A stretch of 64,000 bases of DNA from Oceanobacillus senegalensis (GTDB lineage: Bacteria; Bacillota; Bacilli; Bacillales; Amphibacillaceae), in the NCBI RefSeq assembly GCF_900176885.1, contig NZ_LT839648.1, positions 29,720-93,719 of the forward strand. The letters run 5' to 3'. Of the stretch, positions 8,591-17,933 are shown piece after piece; within the stretch, counting starts at the first letter, position 1; the number at the start of each line of letters is the position of its first letter. The notes under the pieces are model-generated. The model did no database searches. It had not been told where the DNA came from and saw only the letters and a program-made list of their open reading frames with translations. Position numbers and translations under genes: made by a program.

Positions 8591-9832
8591 TTATGGCGCA
8601 TCTTCTAACGTCCATTCGATGGTTGTAGAATATTCCTTATTGGCTTGCGCTTCGAAAGGATTTAATTTTAATTGAATCCCTTCATTTTCCTCCCATTGGA
8701 TGACTGTTTGTTCCTCTATCCCTGTCTCACCTTCGTGGATGATTACTCCGTTTATCATAGGAAAAACCTTGTTATTCTTTGAAAATAGTAATGCTTCCCG
8801 ACTTAGAGTATCCCCATCTATGGTAGATAAAGGTGCAGTGGCTCTTGCTTTAATCTGCCACGTAGAGCCCTGGCCACGGGTATCCCGAACGGTAATCGCC
8901 CAGTTAGGGTCCTCGGTTGGGATGGTCACCTCGTACGGCGGTATGATGGTTTCCGGGAATTGGATGTGACTTGGGACGATGAACTCTAGGATGGTTCCAA
9001 TTACAGATGTTGTTGTTGGCTCGCTCTCATTTCCTTCCTTATCTGTTAGGGTCACGATTATTTCCATTCCTGCCCGATGGAGCGGTATATCCACCCGAAA
9101 ATTCCCTTCTTGGTCAAGCCTTCCGTTGTACACCCCGATTGGCGTCTGAATCCTTACAGATGTATTGGCCTCTCCTGTCCCTGTTATAACGGTGTCCTGA
9201 TCGGTTACCTGATGGACGATAGGGGCTTCAGGTGGCGTTGTATCTGGCAAACTCGTTTCGATAGTAGCTTTGTAATCTTTACGTTCGAGTAGTTTCAGAT
9301 TAATAAGCCCTTCTTTTGCGGCAAATCCATAGAATTCTAATACACCGTCATCCGATGGGGGTAACGAGTGGACATCTAACCTTTTTAAATCAATGATGAG
9401 CTTTGCACGTAAAGAAGAAATCCCTGTAATAAGATCGGTCATATCGAAAGCATCCTTCCCGATGATCACTCTATTAGGCTTATCGATGGTTATGCTATCC
9501 ACCGGTTTCGGTGACCCTATCAATCCCAGAAGCTTTTTTTCAATCGTCATAGCTATGGCATCCGGATGGTCTACGATAAATGCTAATTCGGGTGGAAGCA
9601 GATAGATATATTGGGTTGTCCCTAAACTGACATCTAAGACGACATCCCCATATATATCCAATACGAGCTTCCCTTCCTCTGCATCATAGCGAACATCTAC
9701 ATGTTGCTCCTTTAATAAACTAAGATCCAAAAGGTTTGCATTCGTCATTGTTGGCATAGAGAAAAGACTAAGGACAGTAATGACTACAACCATAAACCAT
9801 CTGCCCTTTTTTATGATAAAAACACACGTCAT
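8591..9832 (-). CDS. WxL-domain protein with Ig-like module
   Basis: A 413-residue secreted protein: signal peptide (VVVITVLSLFSMPTMTNA), a helical/beta N-terminal region, an Ig-like module around residues 200-280 (PPEAPIVHQV... ITGTGEANTSVRIQTP... LTDKEGNES), and a C-terminal WxL domain (ITVRDTRG, WQIKARA, and TTIEWTLEDAP at the end). GGGAGGG precedes ATG 9832. First gene of the WxL cluster; the Ig-like module suggests a cell-surface adhesin or scaffold. Ligand unknown. Confidence 0.87.
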   Translation of the reverse strand: MTCVFIIKKGRWFMVVVITVLSLFSMPTMTNANLLDLSLLKEQHVDVRYDAEEGKLVLDIYGDVVLDVSLGTTQYIYLLPPELAFIVDHPDAIAMTIEKKLLGLIGSPKPVDSITIDKPNRVIIGKDAFDMTDLITGISSLRAKLIIDLKRLDVHSLPPSDDGVLEFYGFAAKEGLINLKLLERKDYKATIETSLPDTTPPEAPIVHQVTDQDTVITGTGEANTSVRIQTPIGVYNGRLDQEGNFRVDIPLHRAGMEIIVTLTDKEGNESEPTTTSVIGTILEFIVPSHIQFPETIIPPYEVTIPTEDPNWAITVRDTRGQGSTWQIKARATAPLSTIDGDTLSREALLFSKNNKVFPMINGVIIHEGETGIEEQTVIQWEENEGIQLKLNPFEAQANKEYSTTIEWTLEDAP

Positions 9833-10023
9833 ATTGCCCTCCCTTCCGTTCCTACTATTTTTTGATAGGTAATATATCCTATCTATATAATCTAATTATA
9901 CTAGGTAAATGACAGAAAATATAGGAAAATTATAATAAATATGGTAATTTTTGGTGAAAGATGTAGATAATTATCTTTTATTGCATCTGGTTTATGTTCT
10001 ATTTTTCAAATTTGGTACTCCTT

Positions 10024-10061
10024 TTATCAAAAAATCGATAAGGGGGATATTGACATCCCCC
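10024..10061. other. Adjacent inverted repeats upstream of capsule operon
   Basis: TTATC/GATAA (10024-10041) and GGGGGAT/ATCCCCC (10042-10061) form two adjacent hairpins in the spacer between the divergent WxL and capsule operons. They lie far from either stop codon, so they are more likely a regulatory or attenuator structure than a gene-end terminator. Role uncertain. Confidence 0.4.
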
Positions 10062-10182
10062 AATGCAGCTCTACCCACATCAAATGAAAAAAATAAACCT
10101 TCCCATCAACCACTAAATTTCCATTAATTCCCAAATTTTCTACAACATGACACAAAAAAAACTAAAACCTGTCTGTAATATG

Positions 10183-10191
10183 TGTTATAAT
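10183..10191 (+). promoter_or_regulatory. Extended -10 promoter element of capsule operon
   Basis: TGTTATAAT is a perfect extended -10 (TGnTATAAT) about 78 nt before the chain-length gene. No good TTGACA-like -35 is present, which fits an activator-dependent or extended -10 promoter. Start site inferred only. Confidence 0.45.
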
Positions 10192-10268
10192 TTCCTTTGT
10201 GTTGTTTCGTGAAATTACAATAGGTCAAAAGTATGAATACATGAATGAAAATACATGGAGGTATAAGG

Positions 10269-11000
10269 ATGGAAGAAGAAACAATTTCCCTGAGGGAGAT
10301 ATTTGAAGTCATTAGAAAGCGATTAGCACTTATTATTTTATTAACGGTAGGCGCTGCGGTGATTGCCGGAGTTCTAAGCTTCTTTGTTCTAACACCCCAA
10401 TATGAAAATAGCTCCCAGATTCTGGTGAACCAAAGTAACCCAGACCCACAGCAGCAATTTACCCAACAGGATGTACGGACGAATGTGGAACTTATTAATA
10501 CGTATAATGTCATTATCAAAAGTCCGCGAATCCTTGATTTGGTGATTGAACGCATGAATTTGAACATGACGGCTGGACAGCTTGCTGATAAAATTGCCGT
10601 ATCCAGTGCCGAGAATTCGCAGGTCGTAACAGTGACGGTGACTGATCCCGATCCGAAGCTTGCGACAGACTTAGCGAATACGATTGTGCGTGTGTTTCAG
10701 GCGGAGATTCCTCAGCTGATGAATGTCAATAATGTCAACATACTGACGGAAGCGGAATTGGCTGTGAATCCATCTCCGGTTGAACCGAATCCGATGCTAA
10801 ACATTGCGATTGCGATTGTGCTTGGTATCATGGCTGGTGTCGGAATTGCTTTCTTACTAGAGTATTTAGATAACACGATAAAGAATGAAGCGGATATTGA
10901 AAATCACTTACAGGTACCTGTACTGGGTGTCATTTCCTTTGTGGGGGATGATGAACTGAAAGAAGGCGCGAATAAAAGAAGTAGAAGGGGGACGACGTAA
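10269..11000 (+). CDS. Wzz/YwqC-type chain-length determinant, kinase modulator
   Basis: A 243-residue membrane protein with two helices (about 18-40 and 175-200) around an extracellular loop, the layout of YwqC/CapA-type Wzz proteins that control polysaccharide chain length and activate a separate BY-kinase. The second helix is preceded by the typical Pro-rich NPSPVEPNPMLN. ATG 10269 is chosen because GGAGG (10257-10261) sits 7 nt upstream; the in-frame ATG 10245 precedes that site. Its stop overlaps the ATG of the kinase gene (TAATG). First gene of the capsule operon. Confidence 0.9.
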   Translation: MEEETISLREIFEVIRKRLALIILLTVGAAVIAGVLSFFVLTPQYENSSQILVNQSNPDPQQQFTQQDVRTNVELINTYNVIIKSPRILDLVIERMNLNMTAGQLADKIAVSSAENSQVVTVTVTDPDPKLATDLANTIVRVFQAEIPQLMNVNNVNILTEAELAVNPSPVEPNPMLNIAIAIVLGIMAGVGIAFLLEYLDNTIKNEADIENHLQVPVLGVISFVGDDELKEGANKRSRRGTT

Positions 11001-11701
11001 TGGCACGCCGCAAGAAACAAACGAAAAATATGAGTAAAATGCGTCAGCTGATTGCAAAATTAAGTCCGAAATCGACGGTTGCTGAGCAATATCGTACGGT
11101 GAGAACGAATCTTCAGTTTGCAGCAGTGGATGAAACCCTGCAGGCTGTCTTAGTTACGTCAGCGAGTCCGGAAGAGGGGAAATCGATGACGGCAGCGAAC
11201 CTTGCCATTGTCTATGCACAGCAGGGGAAAAAGGTTCTTCTTGTCGATGCCGACATGCGAAAACCAACGATGCACTATACCTTTCAGCTGGAAAATCTCC
11301 AAGGCCTTAGCAATGTTTTGGTTGGTGATACGATGGTGGCCCAAGCGATTCAAGCCTCTGGTGAAGAAAATCTTGATGTCATTACCTGTGGACCGGTTCC
11401 CCCGAATCCATCCGAGCTATTAGCTTCGAAACGGATGCAGGAGCTTATGAATGATTTACGTCAGTCCTATGATGTTATTATCGTCGATTCCCCTCCTGTA
11501 TTAGCCGTGACCGATGCACAGATCCTATCCAATGTCTGTGATGGAACTGTTCTGGTTGTCCGTAGTAAACAAACGGAAATTGAAGCAGGGCAAAAGGCGA
11601 TAGAAGCATTGCGTTCGGTTAATGCGCGTGTATTAGGTACGATTCTGAATGGCCGAGATAAAAAGGATAAAAACTATTATTACTATTACTATCATAAATG
11701 A
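11000..11701 (+). CDS. CpsD/CapB-family tyrosine kinase
   Basis: Bacterial tyrosine kinase, 233 residues. Walker A is TSASPEEGKSMTAANLA (near 52-68), Walker A' is VLLVDADMRKPT (near 80), Walker B is DVIIVDSPP (near 157). The C terminus has a run of six tyrosines (NYYYYYYHK), the autophosphorylation cluster of this family. The activator domain is on the preceding protein, as usual in Firmicutes. It should be dephosphorylated by the PHP phosphatase at 12126. A terminator follows. Confidence 0.92.
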   Translation: MARRKKQTKNMSKMRQLIAKLSPKSTVAEQYRTVRTNLQFAAVDETLQAVLVTSASPEEGKSMTAANLAIVYAQQGKKVLLVDADMRKPTMHYTFQLENLQGLSNVLVGDTMVAQAIQASGEENLDVITCGPVPPNPSELLASKRMQELMNDLRQSYDVIIVDSPPVLAVTDAQILSNVCDGTVLVVRSKQTEIEAGQKAIEALRSVNARVLGTILNGRDKKDKNYYYYYYHK

Positions 11702-11708
11702 TTCAAGG

Positions 11709-11746
11709 AAAAGCCCTTTACTGTTCGATAAGTGTAGGGCTTTTTT
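11709..11746 (+). terminator. Intrinsic terminator inside the capsule operon
   Basis: AAAAGCCCT (11709-11717) pairs with AGGGCTTTT (11736-11744), followed by T residues. It lies between the kinase gene and the rest of the operon, so readthrough or a new promoter would be required; the candidate EAR RNA directly after it suggests processive antitermination acting on downstream terminators. Confidence 0.8.
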
Positions 11747-11916
11747 GCTTTGGTATAGGAAGAGGAGGCATATTTCCTTAGTAAGAAAGGCAATGATAGT
11801 TACATTTACACGAAAAAGTGACAATAATTCTGAAAATACCCTATGAATATACTAATTTTTCTGCTAAAATACCAATGTACTATCCGATTACCAAAAGTAA
11901 CCCTTTTTCATAGATT

Positions 11917-12057
11917 GAGGATAATAGGGTAACGGAAAGCGATATACGCATTTTGACAAGGGAAGAACGTCCCTGTGATGCACGATTGATAACGGTTGCG
12001 ATTGAACCGAGCTCCCAAATGTGGCAACAATTGACAGTGTTTTTGGGGCTCTTTTCT
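11917..12057 (+). ncRNA. Candidate EAR (epsC) antitermination RNA
   Basis: A structured-looking leader lies between the kinase and phosphatase genes. Visible helices: GCG-atata-CGC, GCAT...ATGC enclosing a GGGA/TCCC stem, CGGTT/AACCG with a 7-nt loop, and a final GAGCTCCC...GGGGCTC hairpin followed by TTTT. In B. subtilis the eps-associated RNA (EAR) lies in the same position, between the second and third eps genes, and promotes readthrough of terminators in long polysaccharide operons (established). Assignment rests on position and fold, not on an alignment. Confidence 0.6.
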
Positions 12058-12125
12058 GTTACACTATTATTCGGTTACAGGTCGTAGGTAAAAAGAACGA
12101 GATAACGTTTAGGAAGTGAATTCTA

Positions 12126-12893
12126 ATGATAGATATTCATTCGCATATTTTGCCAGGAATCGATGATGGCTCGAAGTCCTTCGAGGATAGTCTTCAATTA
12201 GCAAAAGCTGCCATTGACGAAGGAATTCAAACGATTATTGCCACGCCGCATCATCAAAATGGCAAGTATCGTAATGAGAAGCGGGATATTATCCAGCTGA
12301 CGAAGGAATTAAATGAAGCATTCCAACAGCATGACATTCCCCTTAACGTCCTTCCTGGTCAAGAGACAAGGTTACATGGGGAGATGGTAGAGGAATGGAG
12401 AAGTGGAAAGCTACTTACTTTGGCAGAGCATACGAAATACATCTTTGTTGAGCTGCCACATGATCATGTACCACGTTATGCAAAGCGATTATTATTTGAG
12501 ATTCAATTAGAAGGATTGATACCGATTGTGGTTCATCCCGAACGAAATGTAGAAATGATGGAGCACCCGTCAATTCTATACGATATGGTAGAGAAGGGAA
12601 TACTAACCCAGATTACAGCCGCAAGTGTCGTAGGAAGGTTTGGCAAGAAAACAAAAAAACGTACCCATCAACTTATCGAGAATAACCTAACCCATTTCAT
12701 AGCTTCGGATGCCCATAATACAACATCACGAGGTTTTTTTATGGAAAAAGCCTATAGCGAAGTGGAAAAAGTACATGGCATTCAAACACGATTCTTTCTG
12801 ATGGAAAATGCTGCATTGCTTGTAGACGGTGATACCGTACAGCGAATGGAGCCTACTCGCATGAAAAAGAAAAAGTTTCTTGGGTTGTTTTAA
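12126..12893 (+). CDS. CpsB/YwqE-type PHP tyrosine-protein phosphatase
   Basis: Metal-dependent phosphotyrosine phosphatase of the PHP family, 255 residues. The metal-binding motif DIHSHILPGIDDGS opens the protein; ATPHHQNGKY, GQETRL, VELPH, VHPERN and IASDAHN supply further metal ligands. AGGAAGTGA precedes the ATG. It should reverse the kinase at 11000 and so help control chain length. Downstream lies an interspersed repeat before the CapD gene. Confidence 0.92.
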   Translation: MIDIHSHILPGIDDGSKSFEDSLQLAKAAIDEGIQTIIATPHHQNGKYRNEKRDIIQLTKELNEAFQQHDIPLNVLPGQETRLHGEMVEEWRSGKLLTLAEHTKYIFVELPHDHVPRYAKRLLFEIQLEGLIPIVVHPERNVEMMEHPSILYDMVEKGILTQITAASVVGRFGKKTKKRTHQLIENNLTHFIASDAHNTTSRGFFMEKAYSEVEKVHGIQTRFFLMENAALLVDGDTVQRMEPTRMKKKKFLGLF

Positions 12894-12902
12894 ATGCGGC
12901 GT

Positions 12903-13012
12903 AATACACTACGCTTTCCGTGGGCGCTGCTGAGCCTACTGCGAGCTAACGCTCTCCGTAGTCTCACCTAGGCTTTTCATCCCACTGGAGTCTTCGTGTA
13001 TTTCCTTCGCTG
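12903..13012. repeat. Bacillaceae interspersed repeat
   Basis: About 110 bp containing CGCTTTCCGTGGGCG, GCTGAGCC, GTCTCACC and CCACTGGAGTCTTCGTGTAT, the pattern of a repeat widespread in Bacillaceae intergenic regions (recognised from general knowledge). AATACAC (12903-12909) and GTGTATT (12996-13002) are inverted ends. It sits inside the capsule operon between the phosphatase and CapD genes. Confidence 0.75.
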
Positions 13013-13028
13013 GTTTTGTGGTTTTCAA

Positions 13029-13062
13029 CATTGAATCAATTAATAATTAAATTGATTCAATG
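13029..13062. other. Perfect 13-bp inverted repeat before CapD gene
   Basis: CATTGAATCAATT (13029-13041) and AATTGATTCAATG (13050-13062) are exact reverse complements around an 8-nt AT loop. No T tract follows. It could be an operator or RNA hairpin in the long (398 nt) leader between the phosphatase and CapD genes. Confidence 0.6.
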
Positions 13063-13291
13063 GCAAAATAAGTTTTCACTATTATGCTAGCTGGTTAGAG
13101 CGGAAATAAACTTACGCACAGATAGAGTAATAAACATTCTTTCTATTTTGTGCATCGTACAACCATTCTTAAGAAAAACAGCTGAAATATGCATGTTTCA
13201 AACATAGTTCAAAGGGTTCGTTTCTACATACTTACTGTTACTATCTTCTATGTGAAATGAACGTTTTTATAAAATAATGAGGTAAAAAGGG

Positions 13292-15121
13292 GTGAGGGGT
13301 TTGTCCTATTTCAAGCGATTAGCGTTGCTTGTCTTGCTAGATTCCGTGATTGTTAGTACAGCAGTATTTATTGCTTTTTGGATTGTTTATCCATTTTATG
13401 ATTTTTCGATTACAGGCATTATGCTTGTTTCTGCAATTGCACTTTTAATCTTTCATCATATATTCGCGTTTGTTTATAAGCTGTACAACAAGGTATGGGC
13501 CTATGCAAGTGTTGGGGAATTAGTTGCCATTATCAAAGCAATTACGCTATCCATTATTGCGACAGCCATTGTTCAGTTTTTATTTAATGATTTTACCGTA
13601 TACCAGCGTGCATTGTTGGTCACCTGGTTCCTGCATATTATTCTGATTGGTGGTTCGCGATTTGCTTGGCGTATTTACCGAGATCGGTACTTAACCCATG
13701 CAGATAACCAGAAACGAACACTTATTGTGGGAGCGGGTGCTGCAGGGGCGATGATTGCGAGACAATTAAAAAATGAGCATGATCATGCGGAATTATGTCC
13801 GATTGCGTTTGTGGATGATAGTCTACGAAAGCAAAAAATGCAATTATATGATCTACCGGTTTTAGGAACGGTGAAGGATATTCCACGGATAGTGGAGGAA
13901 AAGAATATTGAACATATTGTGATTGCCATCCCTTCGTTAAAAAGCGGAGAATTGAATAAGATTATGGCAGCCTGTCATGAGACAACGGTACAGGTGAAGA
14001 TGATTCCGAAGCTCGAGGACTTGATGACAGGGAAAGTATCGGTCCAGCATTTGAAAAATGTCGAAGTCGAGGATTTACTTGGCCGGGATCCGGTGAAATT
14101 GGATATTCAATCGATATCGGAATATGTTAGTGGATCAACCGTCATGGTTACTGGTGCCGGTGGTTCGATTGGTTCCGAGATTTGCCGCCAGCTGATGAAA
14201 TTTAATCCGGGAAAAATCCTTCTTGTCGGTCATGGAGAATTTAGCATTTATAGTATTGATATGGAATTAAGAGAGACTTACAAGGATACGGATATAGAAA
14301 TTATCCCGGTTATCGGAGATGTCCAAGACCGTGATCGCATATTTGAGATTGTTGGACATCATCATCCACGGGTCATCTATCATGCCGCAGCACATAAGCA
14401 TGTCCCATTGATGGAATACAATCCACATGAAGCGGTGAAGAACAATGTCATCGGTACGAAAAATGTAGCAGAAGCTGCCGATACCTTTGGGGTAGAAAAA
14501 TTTGTGATGGTATCAACCGATAAAGCCGTGAACCCAACGAATGTAATGGGGGCAACGAAGAGGGTGGCAGAAATGGTTGTCCAAAGCATGGCGAAGAAAA
14601 GCCATACCAAATTTGTTGCCGTACGATTTGGGAATGTGCTTGGAAGCCGTGGTAGTGTGATTCCACTCTTTAAGAAACAAATTGAAAAAGGCGGACCTGT
14701 TACAGTGACCCATCCCGATATGACACGTTATTTCATGACCATCCCAGAAGCATCTAGACTTGTGATTCAGGCGGGTACACTTGCCAAGGGTGGAGAAATC
14801 TTTGTGCTTGATATGGGTGAACCGGTGAAAATTGTTGATTTAGCTCGAAACCTTATTAAATTATCCGGTTATACCGAAGAAGAAATTCCGATAGCCTTTA
14901 CTGGGATTCGTCCTGGAGAGAAGATGTATGAGGAAATCTTGAATGAGAATGAGATTCTGCCTGGTGAGGTTTATGAGAAGATTTATGTTGGGCGGACCGT
15001 GGAGTTTGACTTTGGAGTGATTGAGGAATTGATTGAGCGGTTTGAGCAGATTGATTCGGTAGAGTTGAAGGAAGAATTGATGAGGATTGTTTATCGGGAG
15101 CGGGAGTTGATGAGTGGGTGA
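13292..15121 (+). CDS. CapD/EpsC-type UDP-sugar 4,6-dehydratase, membrane-bound
   Basis: A 609-residue nucleoside-diphosphate-sugar epimerase/dehydratase. Four N-terminal transmembrane helices (1-115) precede a first Rossmann-like domain (RTLIVGAGAAGAMIARQL near 145) and the catalytic SDR domain (VTGAGGSIGSE near 286-296, STDKAVNPTNVMGATKR near 410). The family makes UDP-4-keto-6-deoxy sugars from UDP-GlcNAc (known). GTG 13292 is used, with GAGGT about 7 nt upstream. It supplies the first dedicated sugar precursor of the operon. Confidence 0.92.
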   Translation: MRGLSYFKRLALLVLLDSVIVSTAVFIAFWIVYPFYDFSITGIMLVSAIALLIFHHIFAFVYKLYNKVWAYASVGELVAIIKAITLSIIATAIVQFLFNDFTVYQRALLVTWFLHIILIGGSRFAWRIYRDRYLTHADNQKRTLIVGAGAAGAMIARQLKNEHDHAELCPIAFVDDSLRKQKMQLYDLPVLGTVKDIPRIVEEKNIEHIVIAIPSLKSGELNKIMAACHETTVQVKMIPKLEDLMTGKVSVQHLKNVEVEDLLGRDPVKLDIQSISEYVSGSTVMVTGAGGSIGSEICRQLMKFNPGKILLVGHGEFSIYSIDMELRETYKDTDIEIIPVIGDVQDRDRIFEIVGHHHPRVIYHAAAHKHVPLMEYNPHEAVKNNVIGTKNVAEAADTFGVEKFVMVSTDKAVNPTNVMGATKRVAEMVVQSMAKKSHTKFVAVRFGNVLGSRGSVIPLFKKQIEKGGPVTVTHPDMTRYFMTIPEASRLVIQAGTLAKGGEIFVLDMGEPVKIVDLARNLIKLSGYTEEEIPIAFTGIRPGEKMYEEILNENEILPGEVYEKIYVGRTVEFDFGVIEELIERFEQIDSVELKEELMRIVYRERELMSG

Positions 15122-15339
15122 GTAAATGGTTGTAAATCAATAATAAATACTTAATATATAGGTGTTTATAGAATAAGGCTGGGTTGGGTTTAGTCTTCCA
15201 CCTAGCTCAGCAATAAAAAAAGTGGCAAAAGCAGTATAACAATTTACTATCAATGGGCTTAGTTTATTAGTATTTGGTTGGAAAAGTTTCCAATTTGGTT
15301 CTAGTTTACTAAAACTATTATTCAAGGGGTGTTCTAAGC

Positions 15340-15975
15340 TTGTATTTAAGATTCAAAAGGTTGATAGATATTTTCCTTTCTTCACTTGGATTAATAGTAC
15401 TATCACCTATTTTTTTAATTCTTATTATTACTATTAAATTAGATTCAAGAGGCCCGGTTCTTTTCAAACAAAAACGTGTAGGATTGAATAAAACACATTT
15501 TTATATATTAAAATTTCGCACTATGCTAATAGATACACCTAAGGACACTCCAACTCATTTATTAGGAGATCCAGAACAATATATTACTAGAGTTGGGAAG
15601 CTTTTAAGAAAGACATCTTTAGATGAATTGCCTCAAATTTGGAATATATTTATTGGGCAAATGAGTATAATTGGACCTCGTCCAGCTTTATGGAATCAAT
15701 TTGATTTGATTGAAGAACGTGATAAATATGGTGCTAATGATGTTCCACCTGGACTGACTGGTTGGGCTCAGATTAATGGTAGGGACGAGCTTCCTGTTGA
15801 GGTTAAGGCAAAGTTGGATGGGGAGTATGTAGAGGAAATTAGTTTTTGGATGGATGTTAGGTGTTTCTTTGGGACCATTGTAAGTGTTGTGAAAAGTGAT
15901 GGGGTAGTTGAAGGTGGGAGTGGGACAACTGAAGAGAAAGAAGTAGCAAGTACCGAGGAGAGCGTATCTAAATGA
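15340..15975 (+). CDS. Initiating undecaprenyl-phosphate sugar phosphotransferase
   Basis: Monotopic phosphoglycosyl transferase of 211 residues with one N-terminal membrane helix (LIDIFLSSLGLIVLSPIFL), the basic KQKRVGLN, KFRTM, the TSLDELPQIWN catalytic region and SIIGPRPAL. It transfers a sugar phosphate to undecaprenyl phosphate to start repeat-unit assembly (family knowledge). Start is TTG 15340 with AAGGGGTG about 8 nt upstream. The acidic, Thr/Ser-rich C-terminal tail (about 190-211) is unusual for the family. The stop overlaps the next ATG (ATGA). Confidence 0.9.
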   Translation: MYLRFKRLIDIFLSSLGLIVLSPIFLILIITIKLDSRGPVLFKQKRVGLNKTHFYILKFRTMLIDTPKDTPTHLLGDPEQYITRVGKLLRKTSLDELPQIWNIFIGQMSIIGPRPALWNQFDLIEERDKYGANDVPPGLTGWAQINGRDELPVEVKAKLDGEYVEEISFWMDVRCFFGTIVSVVKSDGVVEGGSGTTEEKEVASTEESVSK

Positions 15976-16817
15976 AAAAAATACTGATAACAGGAAAAAA
16001 CAGCTATGTTGGTACTAGCTTAAAAAAATGGCTCGATAAATATCCAGATAGATTTTTAATAGATTCTATTAGTATAAGAAATGATTCATGGAAAAAAAGG
16101 AATTTTTCGGAGTATGATGTTGTGTTTCATGCAGCTGGGATTGCTCATATAAAAGAAACAAATTCTAATGCATATCTCTATTATAAGGTTAACCGAGACT
16201 TGGCTTACGAAGTTGCTCAAAAAGCAAAAAAAGAAGGAGTTAAACATTTTATATTTTTAAGTTCCATGAGTGTTTATGGAAGAGAAAACGGTGTTATTAC
16301 AAAAGATTCCTCCCTTACACCCAAGAGTAATTACGGGAAGTCTAAGCTTGAGGCGGAGAAGTTAATCACCCCCTTAGGAGATGATAACTTTAAAATTGTG
16401 ATAGTCCGACCGCCGATGATTTATGGTAAAGGTTGCAAAGGGAATTATAACAGGCTATCTAAGCTAGCTAACAATATCCCATTATTTCCGGATATTAAGA
16501 ATAAGCGGAGTATGATTTATATAGATAACATGTGTGAATTTGTTAGGAAATTGATTGAAGGTAATTGTAGCGGAACTTACTATCCTCAGAATGAAGAATA
16601 TGTGTGTACGTCGGAGTTAGTTAACTTAATTGCTAAAAGTCAAGGAAAAAAGGTGTTATTGACGAAATTATTTAATCCAATACTAAAGATATTAAAGACA
16701 GGTACTTTTAATAAGGTATTTGGTGATTTAGTTTATGAGAAATCAATGTCTGGTCATCTTGAATTAAAATATACAGTAGTAAATTTTAAGGACTCAGTTG
16801 AGGCAACGGAGGGTTAA
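15972..16817 (+). CDS. NAD-dependent epimerase/dehydratase family protein
   Basis: SDR-family nucleotide-sugar enzyme of 281 residues, with N-terminal ITGKNSYVGTSLKKWL (a modified GxxGxxG) and catalytic Ser-Ser plus YGKSKLEAEKL. It resembles the 4-ketoreductase/epimerase usually paired with a CapD dehydratase and an initiating transferase, so it may reduce the keto sugar to an N-acetyl-6-deoxyhexosamine or diamino sugar precursor (inference). ATGA overlap with the preceding gene. Confidence 0.86.
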   Translation: MKKILITGKNSYVGTSLKKWLDKYPDRFLIDSISIRNDSWKKRNFSEYDVVFHAAGIAHIKETNSNAYLYYKVNRDLAYEVAQKAKKEGVKHFIFLSSMSVYGRENGVITKDSSLTPKSNYGKSKLEAEKLITPLGDDNFKIVIVRPPMIYGKGCKGNYNRLSKLANNIPLFPDIKNKRSMIYIDNMCEFVRKLIEGNCSGTYYPQNEEYVCTSELVNLIAKSQGKKVLLTKLFNPILKILKTGTFNKVFGDLVYEKSMSGHLELKYTVVNFKDSVEATEG

Positions 16818-16819
16818 GA

Positions 16820-17926
16820 GTGAAAACAGTACTGATACTGAGTAATCACCATTTATATACTTATAATCTTAGAAAAGAAGTTATTCAAAGTTTAATAGAA
16901 GAAAATTACAGAGTGGTAATAGCACTTCCATATGGTGAAAAAGTAGAATTGTTAAAAGAAATGGGGTGCGAGTTCATTGATGTTCCACTAGACCGGCGTG
17001 GAACTAATCCCATAACAGATTTGAGACTATTTTTAGAATATAACAAGATTCTAAAAGAAGTAAAACCTGATGTAGTATTAACATACACATTAAAACCCAA
17101 TATGTATGGGGGATTAGCGTGTAGGGTTAATAAAACAAATGTAATTCATACAGTAACGGGTTTAGGATCAGTATTTGTTAGAAATGTAAGTTACAAAAAA
17201 ATAATTGTTTTCTTAAATAGAATCGCATTTAGAGCTGCAAATATGATTGCTTTTATGAATTCTGATAATGAATATTTGTACAGAGATTTGAAAATCATCT
17301 CAGGAGACCAAAAAACCATGGTAGTTGCTGGTTCGGGAGTAAATTTAGACCTTTTTAGGTATAGTACTCCTCATAAAACTAGTAAAATTAAATTTACTTT
17401 TATAGCGCGTGTATTAAAGGATAAAGGGATTGAAGAGTATCTATACGCTGCAAAAGAAATAAAAAAAATATATAACAATGTGGAGTTTGAAGTAGTAGGT
17501 TTTGTTGATGAGGAAAAATATAAAAAAATGCTCGACGAATATGAGAAGATGAGATTAATTACTTATCTTGGGAAACGGGATGATATTCCAAGTATAATGG
17601 CAAATTCGAGTTGTATTGTCTTGCCATCCTACGGCGAAGGTAGAGGTACTGTTCTACAAGAAGGAGCTGCTATTGGAAGGCCATTAATCACCTGCAACAC
17701 ATATGGATGTAAAGATAATGTAGATGATGGTTATAATGGTTTTCTGTGTGAAGTAGCTGATCCTAAATCGCTTGTAGATGTTATGGAGAAATTTATCAAC
17801 TTATCAACAGAAGAAAAAAATTTAATGGGTAAAAGAAGTCGAGAAAAGGCTGAAAAAGAATTTGATAGGAATATTGTAGTGAATTCGTACTTGAATGAAA
17901 TTAATAAGATAGTTGAAAGTGGGTAA
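16820..17926 (+). CDS. Glycosyltransferase family 4 (PglA/CapJ-like)
   Basis: Retaining GT-B glycosyltransferase of 368 residues. The N-terminal HHLYTYNLRKEVIQSL, LTYTLKPNMYGGLA and VTGLGSVF segments match the PglA-like group that adds the second sugar to undecaprenyl-linked monosaccharide; PSYGEGRGTVLQEGAAIG is the GT4 donor site (EGx7E type). GTG 16820 with GGAGG upstream; 2 nt after the preceding gene. Specific sugar unknown. Confidence 0.9.
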   Translation: MKTVLILSNHHLYTYNLRKEVIQSLIEENYRVVIALPYGEKVELLKEMGCEFIDVPLDRRGTNPITDLRLFLEYNKILKEVKPDVVLTYTLKPNMYGGLACRVNKTNVIHTVTGLGSVFVRNVSYKKIIVFLNRIAFRAANMIAFMNSDNEYLYRDLKIISGDQKTMVVAGSGVNLDLFRYSTPHKTSKIKFTFIARVLKDKGIEEYLYAAKEIKKIYNNVEFEVVGFVDEEKYKKMLDEYEKMRLITYLGKRDDIPSIMANSSCIVLPSYGEGRGTVLQEGAAIGRPLITCNTYGCKDNVDDGYNGFLCEVADPKSLVDVMEKFINLSTEEKNLMGKRSREKAEKEFDRNIVVNSYLNEINKIVESG

Positions 17927-17933
17927 TTTATAA

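Noticed and set aside
10124..10567. A 147-codon minus-strand frame opposite the chain-length gene
   Set aside because: It is a shadow of the coding strand of the Wzz-type gene and covers its promoter region.
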